Origin: JALYNX01 sp963780755
GTDB taxonomy: Bacteria > Actinomycetota > Acidimicrobiia > Spongiisociales > ZC4RG35
DNA length: 64,000 nt
NCBI GenBank assembly: GCA_963780755.1
Contig: CAWACX010000002.1
Location: 310,001-374,000 of the forward strand
Direction: 5' to 3'
Shown here: positions 51,309-60,232 of the stretch, piece by piece
Position numbering within the stretch: position 1 is the stretch's first letter
How the letters are laid out: every line of letters begins with the position of its first letter
Made by a program: the position numbers and the translations under genes
The notes under the pieces: generated by a model
What the model was told of the DNA's origin: nothing
The model's database searches: none
The model's input: only the letters and a program-made list of their open reading frames with translations

Positions 51309-51617
51309 TCAGGCAGTGGTCTCGAGATCGCGAATCCGCTCGTCAAGATTGCGCGCTGGATAGAAGCGGTACTCATTGCCGACTTGCCCACGATCTAGGA
51401 GACCCATTCCCTCTAGATCGAGTAGATCCTTCCTCGCTGTCTCGTAGACGACGCGGTGATTCGACTGATGCGTCTGGAACGTGTACATCGCATCCGGGCG
51501 TTTGAGTGCATGGGCGAGAAGGGCGAACTGCCTCGCTGATTGAATCGTCCAGTTCGCCCCAGGTGTCGTTGGATCTCGCCGATCTCTTGGGCACGCCGAT
51601 CGAGGTTCCTCATCCAT
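51309..51617 (-). pseudogene. Truncated gene remnant with winged-helix segment (Fic-C-terminus-like)
   Basis: 102-residue open frame. From about residue 20 it reads as a compact helical domain ending in HRVVYETARKDLLDLEGMGL and GNEYRFYP, which resembles the winged helix at the C-terminus of Fic-family proteins. The first 20 residues look out of frame; helical sequence of a similar kind (NLDRRAQEIGEIQRHL) is present in another frame just upstream. It starts within the stop of the regulator gene. Family assignment is tentative. Confidence 0.35.
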
Positions 51618-54471
51618 TTGTGGCTGCGATCGCGGTGTCCATGGCGGTGTCGAGTGTCATCACCTGGCCTTGACCCCATGCCTCGGCGAAAGCCTCGCCT
51701 CCCAAGGCAGCCTCTGCTCCGGCGCGAACGCCCTCGGGGATCGGACGCTCCCATCTCGGAGCCCGGATCCCGATGTCGGATCTGAGGTAGTCAGTTGCCG
51801 CTAACAACAAGGTGGCGGCCTCCGGATCTCCGCTGCCCAGCAGCCAAGCCGCAACGCTCTCCAAACAGTGAGCAGAGCACTGCGTGTTGCCCACACCGCG
51901 ATACAGCTTCAAAGCCTCATGGAGGAGGGGACCGGCGCCCTCATAGTTGCCGGCATGCCACCTAGCCGTGGCGGAGAGCTCGTTGCCGTGCGCCATGATG
52001 TTGGGAGAGCCGATTCTCTGGGTCACCGGGAAGAGCTCGTCCGAAGCGGCCACGGCACGCCCCGGATCTGAATCTTCCAGTTCCAGCCACACGATGAACA
52101 TGAGGGACGTCGCCACCCCAACGTGGTCCCCGACCTCGCGGAACCCGTCGAGGGCAGTCTCCAGCTCGACGCGTAACTGCTCCCGGTCGACCTCTCCCCA
52201 ATGGGTCCGCGCCAAATGGTGCAGCGAATAGGCGATGCCATGCTGGTCCCCGATGTCCCGGAAAAGCTCGAGGCCGGCCTCAAGCAGCTCAGCAGCCCGC
52301 TCGTTCTCGTGCTCACCCTCCTGGTGGAGCAGGGCACCACCGGTGAACAACGCCCAGCCCATCACTTCGTCCGAGACCTCCGGGTCCTCGGCGAGGAGCT
52401 GTTCGATCCAAGAGTGCCCCTCTCTAACTCCCCGCATGTACCAGTAGTTGAAGAGAGAAGATGCGATCACCATGCCCGCGGCCAGATCGCCGGTGTCCAG
52501 AGCCCACTGCATTGCCGCCCGCACGTTGTCGAGCTCGGTGTCGATTCGCTCGATCCATACCGCCTGTTGGGTTCCTTCCAAGCTGGCGGCGGCAGTTCGT
52601 GCCAGCTTGACCGCCCAGGCCAGGTGGACATCCCTCGACCGGGCTACCTCTTCACCCAGCTTCATCAGTCCGAAGGCAGCCACCGTCTCCAGCATCTGGT
52701 AGCGGGTCTGGCCCGCCCCGGGCTTCGCCACCAGCAGGGACTTCTCCACCAGCGAGGTGATTCCGGAGAGCGCCACAGCTCCTGCGACCTCGTCGGCCGC
52801 TTCGAAATCGAACCCCCCGGAGAACACCGAGAGCTGATTGAAAAGGCGCTGCTCCCCAGGTTTGGTCAGGTCATAGCTCCAAGCCACCGTCGCCTCCAAG
52901 GTTTGCTGGCGCGGAACATGGCCACGATGCCCCCCGTCGAGGATGGCGAAGCGATCGTCGAGATGGTCCGCTATCTCCTGCACCGACAACACCCTGACCC
53001 GGGCCGCCGCCAGCTCCAAAGCAAGTGGCAATCCGTCGAGGCGCCGACAGATCTGAGCGATCGCATCCGCATCCTCATCCCGAAACTCGACATCGGGACG
53101 GGCCGTGGCGGCTCGCTCTACGAAGAGCTGAACCGCCTCGAACCTGAGCAGCTCTTCCATCGACGAGTCTTCGCCCACCGGCGGGAGTGCCATCAGAGGC
53201 ACCAGCCAGGTCATTTCCCCGGGGAGGCCGAGCGGCTCCCTGCTCGTGGCCAGGACCTGCAGTCTCGGCGCCGTTTCGAGCAGTGACAGCGTCAGCTCGG
53301 CTACCGCGTCGACGAGGTGCTCACAGTTGTCCAGCACGAGCAGAAGGTTTCGCCCGGCGAGGTAGCCGTAAAGAAGATCCAGCCAGGCCCGACCAGGTTT
53401 CTCTCTCAGCGCCAATGCACTGGCTACCTCCCGCGCCAACAGATCCGGGTCGCTGAGGCCGGCCAGTCCAACGAACCACACTCCGTCGGGGAACCGCTCC
53501 GCCATCTCACCCGCCACCTGCAGCGCGAGACGAGTCTTCCCCGATCCACCGGCTCCGGTGAGAGTGACCAGTCGAGCACTCGACACCAGCTCGGTGACCT
53601 TGGCCGTCTCGGCTCCTCGGCCCACGAAACTCGACACGGAAGCGGGCAAGTTGACGGGCTGCCCGACATGGGATTCGTGGGGCATCTTCCCAGGCACCGG
53701 TTGCGGGCCGTCGGTAGGCGGTGTCCACTCGAGCTCCGGGCCATGAAGCAGCATCTGTTCCTCCAGGGCCTGCAACTCTGCAGACGGTTCTATGCCCAGC
53801 TCTTCGGCCAGCAGGCGACGGGCCTTCTGATAAGAGGCGAGTGCCTCGGCCTGGCGTCCCGAGCGGTACAAAGCCAGCATCAACCAGGCCCAGAGCGCTT
53901 CCCGAAGCGGGTACTGGTCGGTGAGTCGCTCCAGCTCCGGAATCACATCCGCGTGGCCACCCAGAGCCAGCTCCACCTGGATCCGATGCTCCCGTGCCGT
54001 CAAACGCAACTCGCTGAGTCGGGCTGCATCCACTCGAAGTGTTGGGGATTCGTCGGCTACATCTGCGAACGGACCGCCCCGCCACAGGGCAAGCGCTTCA
54101 TCGAGCTCTCTTGAGGCCTGCTCGGGGTCGATGTCCAGTTTCGAGCTGGCCTGGCGGAGCAGAATCTCGAAGCGCAAAACGTCTACTTGCGTCGGCTGCA
54201 ACGACAAGACGTAGCCAGGAGGCTGGGCCCACAACACCTCACCATCCACATTCAGCAAGTTGCGCAGGTTGGCGACATGGGATTGCAGGGACTTTCTCGC
54301 TGCGGTGGGCGGCTCTTCCCCCCAAAGCTGGTCGATCAGATAGTCCGCCGAGACCGCCTCGTTGACGTGGGTGAGCAGAAGGGCGAGAAGAGTACGACGC
54401 TGCGGCCCACCGACGGAGACTGGCTCCCCTCCGTGGTTCACCTCGAGGGATCCGAGAACCCGGAACTCCAT
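51610..54471 (-). CDS. AfsR/SARP-type regulator: winged helix + BTAD + NB-ARC ATPase + TPR
   Basis: 953 residues. N-terminal OmpR-type DNA-binding domain (about 1-95; LLALLLTHVNEAVSADYLID, HVANLRNLLN). Then a bacterial transcriptional activation domain (about 100-245; YPLREALWAWLMLALYRSGR). An NB-ARC ATPase follows (about 275-560) with Walker A TGAGGSGKT, Walker B LLLVLDNCEH and LATSREPL. The rest is TPR-like helices to the C-terminus. Such proteins are signal-dependent activators; the signal and target genes are unknown. The adjacent protease or remnant may be targets. It is located in the putative island. Confidence 0.9.
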   Translation of the reverse strand: MEFRVLGSLEVNHGGEPVSVGGPQRRTLLALLLTHVNEAVSADYLIDQLWGEEPPTAARKSLQSHVANLRNLLNVDGEVLWAQPPGYVLSLQPTQVDVLRFEILLRQASSKLDIDPEQASRELDEALALWRGGPFADVADESPTLRVDAARLSELRLTAREHRIQVELALGGHADVIPELERLTDQYPLREALWAWLMLALYRSGRQAEALASYQKARRLLAEELGIEPSAELQALEEQMLLHGPELEWTPPTDGPQPVPGKMPHESHVGQPVNLPASVSSFVGRGAETAKVTELVSSARLVTLTGAGGSGKTRLALQVAGEMAERFPDGVWFVGLAGLSDPDLLAREVASALALREKPGRAWLDLLYGYLAGRNLLLVLDNCEHLVDAVAELTLSLLETAPRLQVLATSREPLGLPGEMTWLVPLMALPPVGEDSSMEELLRFEAVQLFVERAATARPDVEFRDEDADAIAQICRRLDGLPLALELAAARVRVLSVQEIADHLDDRFAILDGGHRGHVPRQQTLEATVAWSYDLTKPGEQRLFNQLSVFSGGFDFEAADEVAGAVALSGITSLVEKSLLVAKPGAGQTRYQMLETVAAFGLMKLGEEVARSRDVHLAWAVKLARTAAASLEGTQQAVWIERIDTELDNVRAAMQWALDTGDLAAGMVIASSLFNYWYMRGVREGHSWIEQLLAEDPEVSDEVMGWALFTGGALLHQEGEHENERAAELLEAGLELFRDIGDQHGIAYSLHHLARTHWGEVDREQLRVELETALDGFREVGDHVGVATSLMFIVWLELEDSDPGRAVAASDELFPVTQRIGSPNIMAHGNELSATARWHAGNYEGAGPLLHEALKLYRGVGNTQCSAHCLESVAAWLLGSGDPEAATLLLAATDYLRSDIGIRAPRWERPIPEGVRAGAEAALGGEAFAEAWGQGQVMTLDTAMDTAIAATNG

Positions 54472-54511
54472 CCTGCAAATCGTACGCCCCGGTCGGCCGC
54501 CTGGTCATGTA

Positions 54512-55237
54512 CTACCGGTTGATCTCCGGTGAGCTCATCACACCCACCTTCGCTTGCCAATCAGCCTCGAGGGCTTGAGAGTCCCATTCTTGCGATGACC
54601 GGAACATCGGCTCCATACCAGTCAGCTCTACAAACCCATCGTGAAGTGCCTCGACGGAGCTGTTCTCGATAGAGAAGAGGCGGAAGACCGATTGCGGCGT
54701 TCCGTCGTCTGACACGAATGTGAACCTGATCGCGTTCGGCTCGTCGGTCAGCGCCCAGGCGATTATCTCCGCCGCATGCTCGGTGCCCCGGTCGTTCCAC
54801 GAGTCGCCCTGATCGTTCCAAGCATCCAGGCCCCGGTGAGCTGCGAAGGCTGCCCTCTCGACGTCACTCAGATTGAGATTGGCCCAGGCGTGCGCCAACT
54901 CGTGGAGCATTGTCGACTTGTCCACAGTGCACATACGCACTGTCCGGGTCTGGTTGGTGTAGGAACCTTTGTGGCCCTTACAGTCGGCAACCGTCGGATA
55001 GAACTCGATGTGAATGGGGGGGAGGACCAATCCATGCTCGGCGAATCGGCTCAAGCCGTATTCCAAGAGGCTCTGCTGGGTCCCGGTCAGTCGAGGTCCA
55101 TACTCGACCACGGCGATCTCCACCGGGTTCGATGGATTCGCCGTAAGTGAGGTTCCGATACCGAGCCATTCCAGGACCAGGATGCCGAGGATCGCAATGA
55201 CGATGAGGATGCGGGAGCGGTCTTGCCGTGTTGCCAT
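54512..55237 (-). CDS. Membrane-anchored HExxH metalloprotease-like protein
   Basis: 241 residues. One N-terminal transmembrane helix (about 9-30, ILIVIAILGILVLEWLGIG), then an extracytoplasmic domain with the zinc motif in STMLHELAHAWANLNL (about residues 108-123). A candidate third ligand Glu lies in GTEHAAEIIAWALTDE about 40 residues later, so gluzincin-like. Two Cys (ADCKGHK, VRMCTVD) may pair. No named family recognised; it recalls minimal peptidases of phage or island cargo. Confidence 0.65.
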   Translation of the reverse strand: MATRQDRSRILIVIAILGILVLEWLGIGTSLTANPSNPVEIAVVEYGPRLTGTQQSLLEYGLSRFAEHGLVLPPIHIEFYPTVADCKGHKGSYTNQTRTVRMCTVDKSTMLHELAHAWANLNLSDVERAAFAAHRGLDAWNDQGDSWNDRGTEHAAEIIAWALTDEPNAIRFTFVSDDGTPQSVFRLFSIENSSVEALHDGFVELTGMEPMFRSSQEWDSQALEADWQAKVGVMSSPEINR

Positions 55238-55308
55238 TCCCCCGTTTTCCGGGGAATGGGCTGTCGGCCGGCTGTTGATCGGCTGTCAGCCGGCTGCAGT
55301 ACTCCAAA

Positions 55309-55347
55309 CTGAAAACGAAGGTCGACGGATCGACGGCGTCCCTCACC
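55309..55347 (+). repeat. Partial copy of tRNA-Phe 3' half (att-like)
   Basis: CTGAAAA (anticodon loop) at 55309-55315, then a 29-base block matching 51015-51043 at 27 positions, in the same orientation. Two bases of the anticodon stem are missing, so it cannot form a tRNA. Confidence 0.75.
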
Positions 55348-55440
55348 GCAAATCCCTTCATCCTGGGGCTCTGACATCGGAACTTGTCGGTGGGTCGGCC
55401 TAGCGTGGCTGAATAGAAACATCCGACGCGGAGGAGCCTC

Positions 55441-55995
55441 ATGACCACGCTTTCGAATCGACCGAACACCGCCCTAGTCGTCATCGACGTACAGAACGGC
55501 GTCGTGGGCGACGCCTATGAACGCGACGCGGTGGTCGCCAACATCAACTCCCTCGTCGCCAAGGCCCGTGAGGAGGAAGTCCCGATCATTTGGGTCCAGC
55601 ACTCCGACGACAATTTGGAGATGGGCAGTGAAGCCTGGGAGTACGTCCCGGAACTGACGCGCCAGGATTCAGAGCCCCTGGTCCACAAGACGTTCAACGA
55701 CTCCTTCGAGGCCACCGATCTCGAGAAGGTGCTCGCCGGCGCATCGGTGGGACGCCTGGTCGTGACCGGAGCACAGACCGATGCATGTGTCCGAGCCACC
55801 ATCCACGGCGCCTTCATCCGTGGTTATGACGTGACACTGGTCGGCGACGCCCACACCACCGAGGACCTGAGCGAATGGGGCGCCCCCTCCCCTGACCTGG
55901 TCATCGCCCATACCAACATGTACTGGGGTGAGGCGGCAGCGCCCGGGCGCACCGCCGGCGTCACCGAGACCAAGGACGTGACCTTCAGCGGGTGA
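55441..55995 (+). CDS. Isochorismatase-family cysteine hydrolase
   Basis: 184 residues. Catalytic Asp in ALVVIDVQNGVVGDAY, Lys in PLVHKTFNDSFEATDLEKV, and nucleophilic Cys in VVTGAQTDACVRATI with the cis-peptide context. Members hydrolyse isochorismate, nicotinamide or carbamoyl compounds; substrate unknown. GGAGGAG precedes ATG. Confidence 0.9.
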   Translation: MTTLSNRPNTALVVIDVQNGVVGDAYERDAVVANINSLVAKAREEEVPIIWVQHSDDNLEMGSEAWEYVPELTRQDSEPLVHKTFNDSFEATDLEKVLAGASVGRLVVTGAQTDACVRATIHGAFIRGYDVTLVGDAHTTEDLSEWGAPSPDLVIAHTNMYWGEAAAPGRTAGVTETKDVTFSG

Positions 55996-56494
55996 CCCCG
56001 GCCGCGGCTCTCCACTCCTCATCCGTCGTGGCATCTATGGCCGCCATCGCCGCCAGCGACTGCTCATCTGTCAGGTCGGAGACGAGGCAGAACTCGTTGC
56101 CGAACGGGTCTTGCATCACCGCCCAGTCGATGCCGGGCGGCTCGTCGCCATGTGATCCGGGACGGGGGTAGAGGCTCGGTGGCTTCTTCACCCGACCGCC
56201 GAGCTCGAGGATCTCTGCGATCGCCTGATCGATGCCTTCCCGCGGTGTGATGTCGATGTGCATCTGATTGGGCCGGTTCGGATCCGGGGCCTGGATCTCC
56301 AACGGCGAGGTGTCGACACGCTGCAGGATGATCTCGTGCTTCCGCGGGTCCTTGGTGCCGAGGTAGCCGAGCCAGTCGTGCCAACCCGTTTCGGAGCCGA
56401 TCACCTCGAGACCGGTCACCGCACTCCAGAACTCATATGCCCGTGGCAGGTCGGTGACGTTGATCACCACACACCGCAGCGTTCCGATGCCCAT
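55985..56494 (-). CDS. VOC-family protein
   Basis: 169 residues. TLRCVVINVTDLPRAYEFWS at the N-terminus, HIDITPREGIDQAIAEILEL, and QDPFGNEFCLVSDL with the metal-binding Glu. Of the type often listed as glyoxalase/bleomycin resistance protein. AAGGA lies 8 bases before ATG 56494. Converges with the isochorismatase gene (11-base overlap). Confidence 0.82.
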   Translation of the reverse strand: MGIGTLRCVVINVTDLPRAYEFWSAVTGLEVIGSETGWHDWLGYLGTKDPRKHEIILQRVDTSPLEIQAPDPNRPNQMHIDITPREGIDQAIAEILELGGRVKKPPSLYPRPGSHGDEPPGIDWAVMQDPFGNEFCLVSDLTDEQSLAAMAAIDATTDEEWRAAAGVTR

Positions 56495-56506
56495 GACCAC
56501 GATCCT

Positions 56507-57319
56507 TCACACGAGACTTTGAGAAAGGCGTTCCGCAGCCTGGTGAAGGGCCTGAACGTGGCCCCGTCGTTCCGTCTCGGCCGCCTCTCGATCCGCAAGC
56601 GAGCTCAGGGCTCCCGAGGTGAGACCCTCGAGTTCGATCTCGCTGGACGTGGCCAGGACGCGGAGCGCATCGGCGGTCGCTGCCGCCTGTTGCGCCAGCG
56701 CCTGGTCCGACGCCGTCGAGGCGAGCTGCTCGAACGTGACTGACTGATCACGAGCCCCGGCCACGCTCCGGCGCACCGCCTCATGGTCCGCAGGATCGAG
56801 GGTCGCTGGACGCCCGAGAGTGGCTTCGATGGTGGCCACGCCGCCAAGGGCAGAGCGGGCACGCTCTTTCCACGATGATTCCGCGGAGCGGGCAGCGCCG
56901 CGCCGGGTGAGCACCGCCACCAGAAGGCCGATGACCACCGCTGCCAGGACTATCCACAACCATGGGGATGTCCCCTCTTCCTCGGACGGCTCCGCCGCAG
57001 CTTCCTCTTCACTCTCGTCAGGCGTGGTCGTCTCCGCCTCCGTGGTCTCCGTGGTGTCGGGCACGGTCTCTTCCGGCGTGGTGGTGTCGGGCACGGTCTC
57101 GGGCGGGGTGGTGACCTCGGGCTCGGTCACATCCGGCGAGGTGACGTCTGGGGTCGTCACGTCGGGCACTGTCACGTCTGGAAGGGTGCCGGTGACGCTG
57201 ACATCGGGGATGCTGGCGTCCGGTGGCAGGACCGCCTCACATGCGCCGAGCAGCGCGAGCAGGACCGTGCTCCAGACCAGCCGCTGAGTCACCGTTCTGA
57301 GCGAGGCTCGGCTCATCAT
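56507..57319 (-). CDS. Lipoprotein-like membrane protein with VTxPD repeats
   Basis: 270 residues. Signal with lipobox LLALLGAC. Then about 85 residues of degenerate Pro/Asp/Val/Thr repeats (units such as VPDVTTPDVTSPDVTEPEVT) and an acidic stretch. A transmembrane helix follows (about 120-140, WLWIVLAAVVIGLLVAVLT), then a cytoplasmic alpha-helical domain with no recognised family. Lipid anchoring plus an internal helix suggests a cell-envelope spacer between outer face and cytoplasm (inference). DNA repeats are low-complexity coding, not CRISPR. Confidence 0.7.
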   Translation of the reverse strand: MMSRASLRTVTQRLVWSTVLLALLGACEAVLPPDASIPDVSVTGTLPDVTVPDVTTPDVTSPDVTEPEVTTPPETVPDTTTPEETVPDTTETTEAETTTPDESEEEAAAEPSEEEGTSPWLWIVLAAVVIGLLVAVLTRRGAARSAESSWKERARSALGGVATIEATLGRPATLDPADHEAVRRSVAGARDQSVTFEQLASTASDQALAQQAAATADALRVLATSSEIELEGLTSGALSSLADREAAETERRGHVQALHQAAERLSQSLV

Positions 57320-57380
57320 CCGAGAGACCCTATCCCATCCCGAGGGCAGGTCGGTTCAGGCTTCGGTACGGTCGACGGCG

Positions 57381-58397
57381 ATGAAAGCCATCATCCAGGA
57401 CCGGTACGGCACGGTCGATGACCTTCGGGTCGCCGAGGTGGACCCTCCCACTGTGGGCGAGGACGAGGTGCTGGTGCGGGTCCGAGCGGCTTCGGTCCAC
57501 CCCGACATCTGGCACATGATCGTCGGGCGCCCGCATGTTCTTCGGATGATGGGGGCCGGGTTGGCCGGGCCGAAGAACCCGATCCCGGGGACCGACATGG
57601 CGGGTGTGGTCGAGGAGGTGGGGAGCAAGGTAAGAGGATTTGGGCCTGGCGACGAGGTGTTCGGCGAAACGGTGCGCGGCTACTCGTGGAGCAACGGCGG
57701 TGCCTATGCCGAATACGTCTCGGTGCCGGTTGAAGGGTTGGCCCGCAAGCCGGCGAATGTCGGATTCGAGCATGCGGCCACGGTGCCCACCTCTGGTTTG
57801 ATCGCGCTCCGTGCCATAAGTCAGGAGGCAAAGGTCGAGCCCGGAGACAAGGTTCTGGTCAACGGCGCAGGGGGCGGCGTGGGCGCAGTCGCGGTCCAAC
57901 TGGCCATGGCCGCCGGCGCCGCGGTGACAGGTGTCGACTCCGCAGACAAGCTCGACATGATCCGATCGCTGGGCGCCGAGCACGTGATCGATTATCGAAC
58001 TCAGGACTTCACAGAAGCGGGAGTGCTGTATGACGTCATCGTCGACATCCCGGGGAATCACCCGTTCTCCAAGGCTCGCCAAGCACTTGCTCCCGATGGC
58101 ACTTACGTCCTGATCGGCCACGACAACTTTGGCAAGGAGGGGCAAGGGGCGATGGGGAGCCTCCCCCATTTCTTCGGTCTCATGCTGAGATCCCCCTTCA
58201 CCAGGCAGCTATCGAACCTCGACTTCAAGATGCTTCCCAAGAGCGAGTCGATGGCCTATCTGAAGGAACTCCTCGAGAACGGGCAGCTCACCCCGGTCAT
58301 CGACAGGGCGTTCCCTCTCGAGAAGGCTCCCGAGGCCATCCGCTACATGATGGAAGGCGGCAATGTCGGGAAGGTGATCGTCACCCTGCCAGAGTGA
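57381..58397 (+). CDS. Quinone-oxidoreductase-like MDR (zinc-free)
   Basis: 338 residues. Start MKAIIQDRYGTVDDLRVAEV, ASVHPDIWHMIVGRPH, GTDMAGVVEEVGSKV, and cofactor motif VLVNGAGGGVGAVAVQLA. No zinc-ligand Cys are seen. Reduces quinones or other enones with NADPH. TACGGT (57367-57372) is 8 bases before ATG, leaderless pattern. Stop abuts the convergent lipoprotein gene. Confidence 0.9.
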   Translation: MKAIIQDRYGTVDDLRVAEVDPPTVGEDEVLVRVRAASVHPDIWHMIVGRPHVLRMMGAGLAGPKNPIPGTDMAGVVEEVGSKVRGFGPGDEVFGETVRGYSWSNGGAYAEYVSVPVEGLARKPANVGFEHAATVPTSGLIALRAISQEAKVEPGDKVLVNGAGGGVGAVAVQLAMAAGAAVTGVDSADKLDMIRSLGAEHVIDYRTQDFTEAGVLYDVIVDIPGNHPFSKARQALAPDGTYVLIGHDNFGKEGQGAMGSLPHFFGLMLRSPFTRQLSNLDFKMLPKSESMAYLKELLENGQLTPVIDRAFPLEKAPEAIRYMMEGGNVGKVIVTLPE

Positions 58398-58856
58398 TCA
58401 CTCCGAAATCGGCACCCAGTCACCGCCGGACCATTGGTAACGCAACTGGTAGATCGTCTGGCTGTCGGATCCCTGGGCCATGACCTCGGCCTGGACCGTA
58501 CCGGGCTCTATCTCCGTGACCGGCCCCACCGCCAGCACGACACCATCGGCCGCAAGCATCTCATCGGCTTCGGCGTCACTCAGGAATGTCACCTCGGTGA
58601 ACTGTTGGGTCATCGCCTGGCGTTGGACGTCTGACAGAGGTGGGCCGGTGAGCGGGGTCGTCTCAGCAACCTCGTAGACCAGGTCCCGAATCGGCACCTC
58701 ATTGCCGATGCACTGCTGCTCACAGGCGATTGCCAGGGCCCGAGCCGACAGGTCCGCCATCACCTCTTCGGTTAGGTCCGGTGGCGGGTCGTCGCCAACT
58801 GATTCGCAGGCAGCGAGAAGGACCACGAGGGCGAGGACCAGGCACTTTCTGAGCAT
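58398..58856 (-). CDS. Small lipoprotein of unknown function
   Basis: 152 residues from ATG 58856 (ATG 58865 is possible). Signal with lipobox VLLAAC, then a small acidic domain with two Cys close together (ACEQQCIG). No family recognised. Confidence 0.65.
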   Translation of the reverse strand: MLRKCLVLALVVLLAACESVGDDPPPDLTEEVMADLSARALAIACEQQCIGNEVPIRDLVYEVAETTPLTGPPLSDVQRQAMTQQFTEVTFLSDAEADEMLAADGVVLAVGPVTEIEPGTVQAEVMAQGSDSQTIYQLRYQWSGGDWVPISE

Positions 58857-58935
58857 GGCGCACATTCTGGCCCTGGGAACCGCGCCGCGAGCCGTTATTG
58901 CCGCGGTCTAGCGTATGAAGGCACGGGAGGCATTG

Positions 58936-59244
58936 ATGAAGCAAAGGCATTCGGCCCTGGTCTTGATGATGGTGGCCCTCGCCGCCTGCATGCCCGGAGT
59001 CAACTCCCAGGTCGGCGTGGACTCACCGGAGGGATACGTGGCCGGGTTCGGCCTCGGCGTCCTGCACGGTTTCCTGGTCCCCGTCTCGTTCGTCCTGTCG
59101 CTCTTCGGTGACAGCGTCAACATCTACGAGGTCCACAACACGGGCAACTGGTATGACATCGGGTTCGTGCTCGGCGCCGCGCTCCTGATCACCCTCCTCG
59201 GTGGGGTGAGCTGGCGCTTCTCCAAGAAGCGGAGCGACGGCTGA
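58936..59244 (+). CDS. Small lipoprotein with two membrane segments
   Basis: 102 residues. Lipobox ALAAC, then GYVAGFGLGVLHGFLVPVSF (hydrophobic) and a second helix DIGFVLGAALLITLLGGVSW followed by a basic tail. ATG 58936 has GGGAGG (58925-58930) 5 bases upstream; ATG 58915 is the alternative. Function unknown; the GLGVLHG pattern occurs in small proteins of several bacterial groups. Confidence 0.6.
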   Translation: MKQRHSALVLMMVALAACMPGVNSQVGVDSPEGYVAGFGLGVLHGFLVPVSFVLSLFGDSVNIYEVHNTGNWYDIGFVLGAALLITLLGGVSWRFSKKRSDG

Positions 59245-59310
59245 CACCCGGTCCGGTTCATGTCTTGACTCGCCCTTCTCCAGGCGCAACACTTCCCCTC
59301 ACTTGACAGC

Positions 59311-59391
59311 GCTCATCCAGAGCGGTGGAGGGACAGGCCCTGTGAAACCGCGGCAACCGATTCGTTCGGTGCCAATGCCTGATCGATGAGA
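59311..59391 (+). ncRNA. SAM-I (S-box) riboswitch
   Basis: P1 GCTCATC (59311-59317) / GATGAG (59385-59390). The S-box core is AGAGCGGTGGAGGGAC with GGCCCTGTGAAACCGCGGCAA, the P3 arm ACC / GGT, and GGTGCCAATGCC (59368-59379). It binds S-adenosylmethionine. Downstream genes are an OsmC-family gene then metX. The remaining 243 bases of leader to 59634 contain further small hairpins (for example GGCGCTCGCATGAGCGC) but no gene. Confidence 0.9.
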
Positions 59392-59634
59392 TGCCTACGG
59401 CGGACCTCCGCCTCGGGCGCTCGCATGAGCGCGTCGGGACGAATGAGACTGGAGGTCTGACTGTGCGACAAGTGGTTCAACAAACACCCGGTTCCTTCCG
59501 GTGCATGTGTTGTCGACGCTCTCGGGTGGCATGCCCGAGCGTTCGGCGCTCGTAACTCACCGCCCCCACCCGAGAGCACCCTGACGCTTCGGCGGTGCTG
59601 ACACACACCCATTTACGCAAGGAAGGAAATCCTG

Positions 59635-60147
59635 ATGACCACTACCTACCTCAACGAAGTCGACCTCCCCACCGTCGGCGCCCTGGTCCAGGCCGTCCAG
59701 GAGGACCCCGACAAGGGGCTCACCACCTGGAAGTCCGAAGTAACTTGGGGCGGCGCGTTTCGGACAACGGCCCGCTCCCGTGACCTGGAGCCGGTCGCCT
59801 TCGACGAGCCGCCCGGCCTGGGTGGCACCAACACCGCACCCAATCCGGTGGAGCAGCTCCTCGGGGCGCTGGGCTCCTGCTTGGCGATTGGATACGCGGC
59901 CAACGCCACGGTGGCCGGTATAGAGCTGAAGGACTTGCGGATCGAGCTCGAAGGAGACCTCGACCTCCAGACCTTCCTCGGGCTGGGCGACGGGAACGCC
60001 GGCTTCTCCTCGATCGGGGCCACGGTCCACATCGAGTCCGATGCCGATCAAGAGGCGATCGAAGCCCTTCACCGCAAGGTGGTCTCCACGTCCCCGGTGG
60101 GGCATTGCCTTTCGCGGTCGGTGCCTCTCGACGTCGTCCTCGCCTGA
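59635..60147 (+). CDS. OsmC/Ohr-family protein
   Basis: 170 residues. The conserved thiols are in LGALGSCLAIGYAANATVAG (about residues 79-98) and SPVGHCLSRSVPL near the C-terminus, as in OsmC-like peroxide or persulfide reactive proteins. An N-terminal extension of about 45 residues precedes the fold. It is the first gene behind the SAM riboswitch and 85 bases ahead of metX, which ties it to sulfur/methionine supply rather than a general peroxide role (inference). AGGAAGGAA precedes ATG. Confidence 0.9.
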   Translation: MTTTYLNEVDLPTVGALVQAVQEDPDKGLTTWKSEVTWGGAFRTTARSRDLEPVAFDEPPGLGGTNTAPNPVEQLLGALGSCLAIGYAANATVAGIELKDLRIELEGDLDLQTFLGLGDGNAGFSSIGATVHIESDADQEAIEALHRKVVSTSPVGHCLSRSVPLDVVLA

Positions 60148-60232
60148 GCGGCGTGGTAGAAGTTGGGTGTGCGACACTGGTCGTCCACCCTTCGTCTACC
60201 AGCTGCCGACACGGTGTCCTGAGGAGTAACAG

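Larger units (their letters stand above)
51045..55347. mobile_element. Putative small island at the tRNA-Phe 3' end
   Basis: Bounded on the left by the intact tRNA-Phe and on the right by a direct copy of its 3' half (27 of 29 bases identical). It carries a gene remnant, a BTAD/NB-ARC/TPR regulator and a HELAH membrane protease, all on the reverse strand. Bases 51045-51308 (264 bases) show no gene. No integrase, excisionase or transposase is seen, so it may be a decayed element or an old tRNA duplication. Confidence 0.45.

Noticed and set aside
57040..57200. Short periodic DNA repeats that might look like a CRISPR array
   Set aside because: Period is 12-15 bases and matches in-frame coding of VTxPD units; no spacers of constant length and no cas genes.
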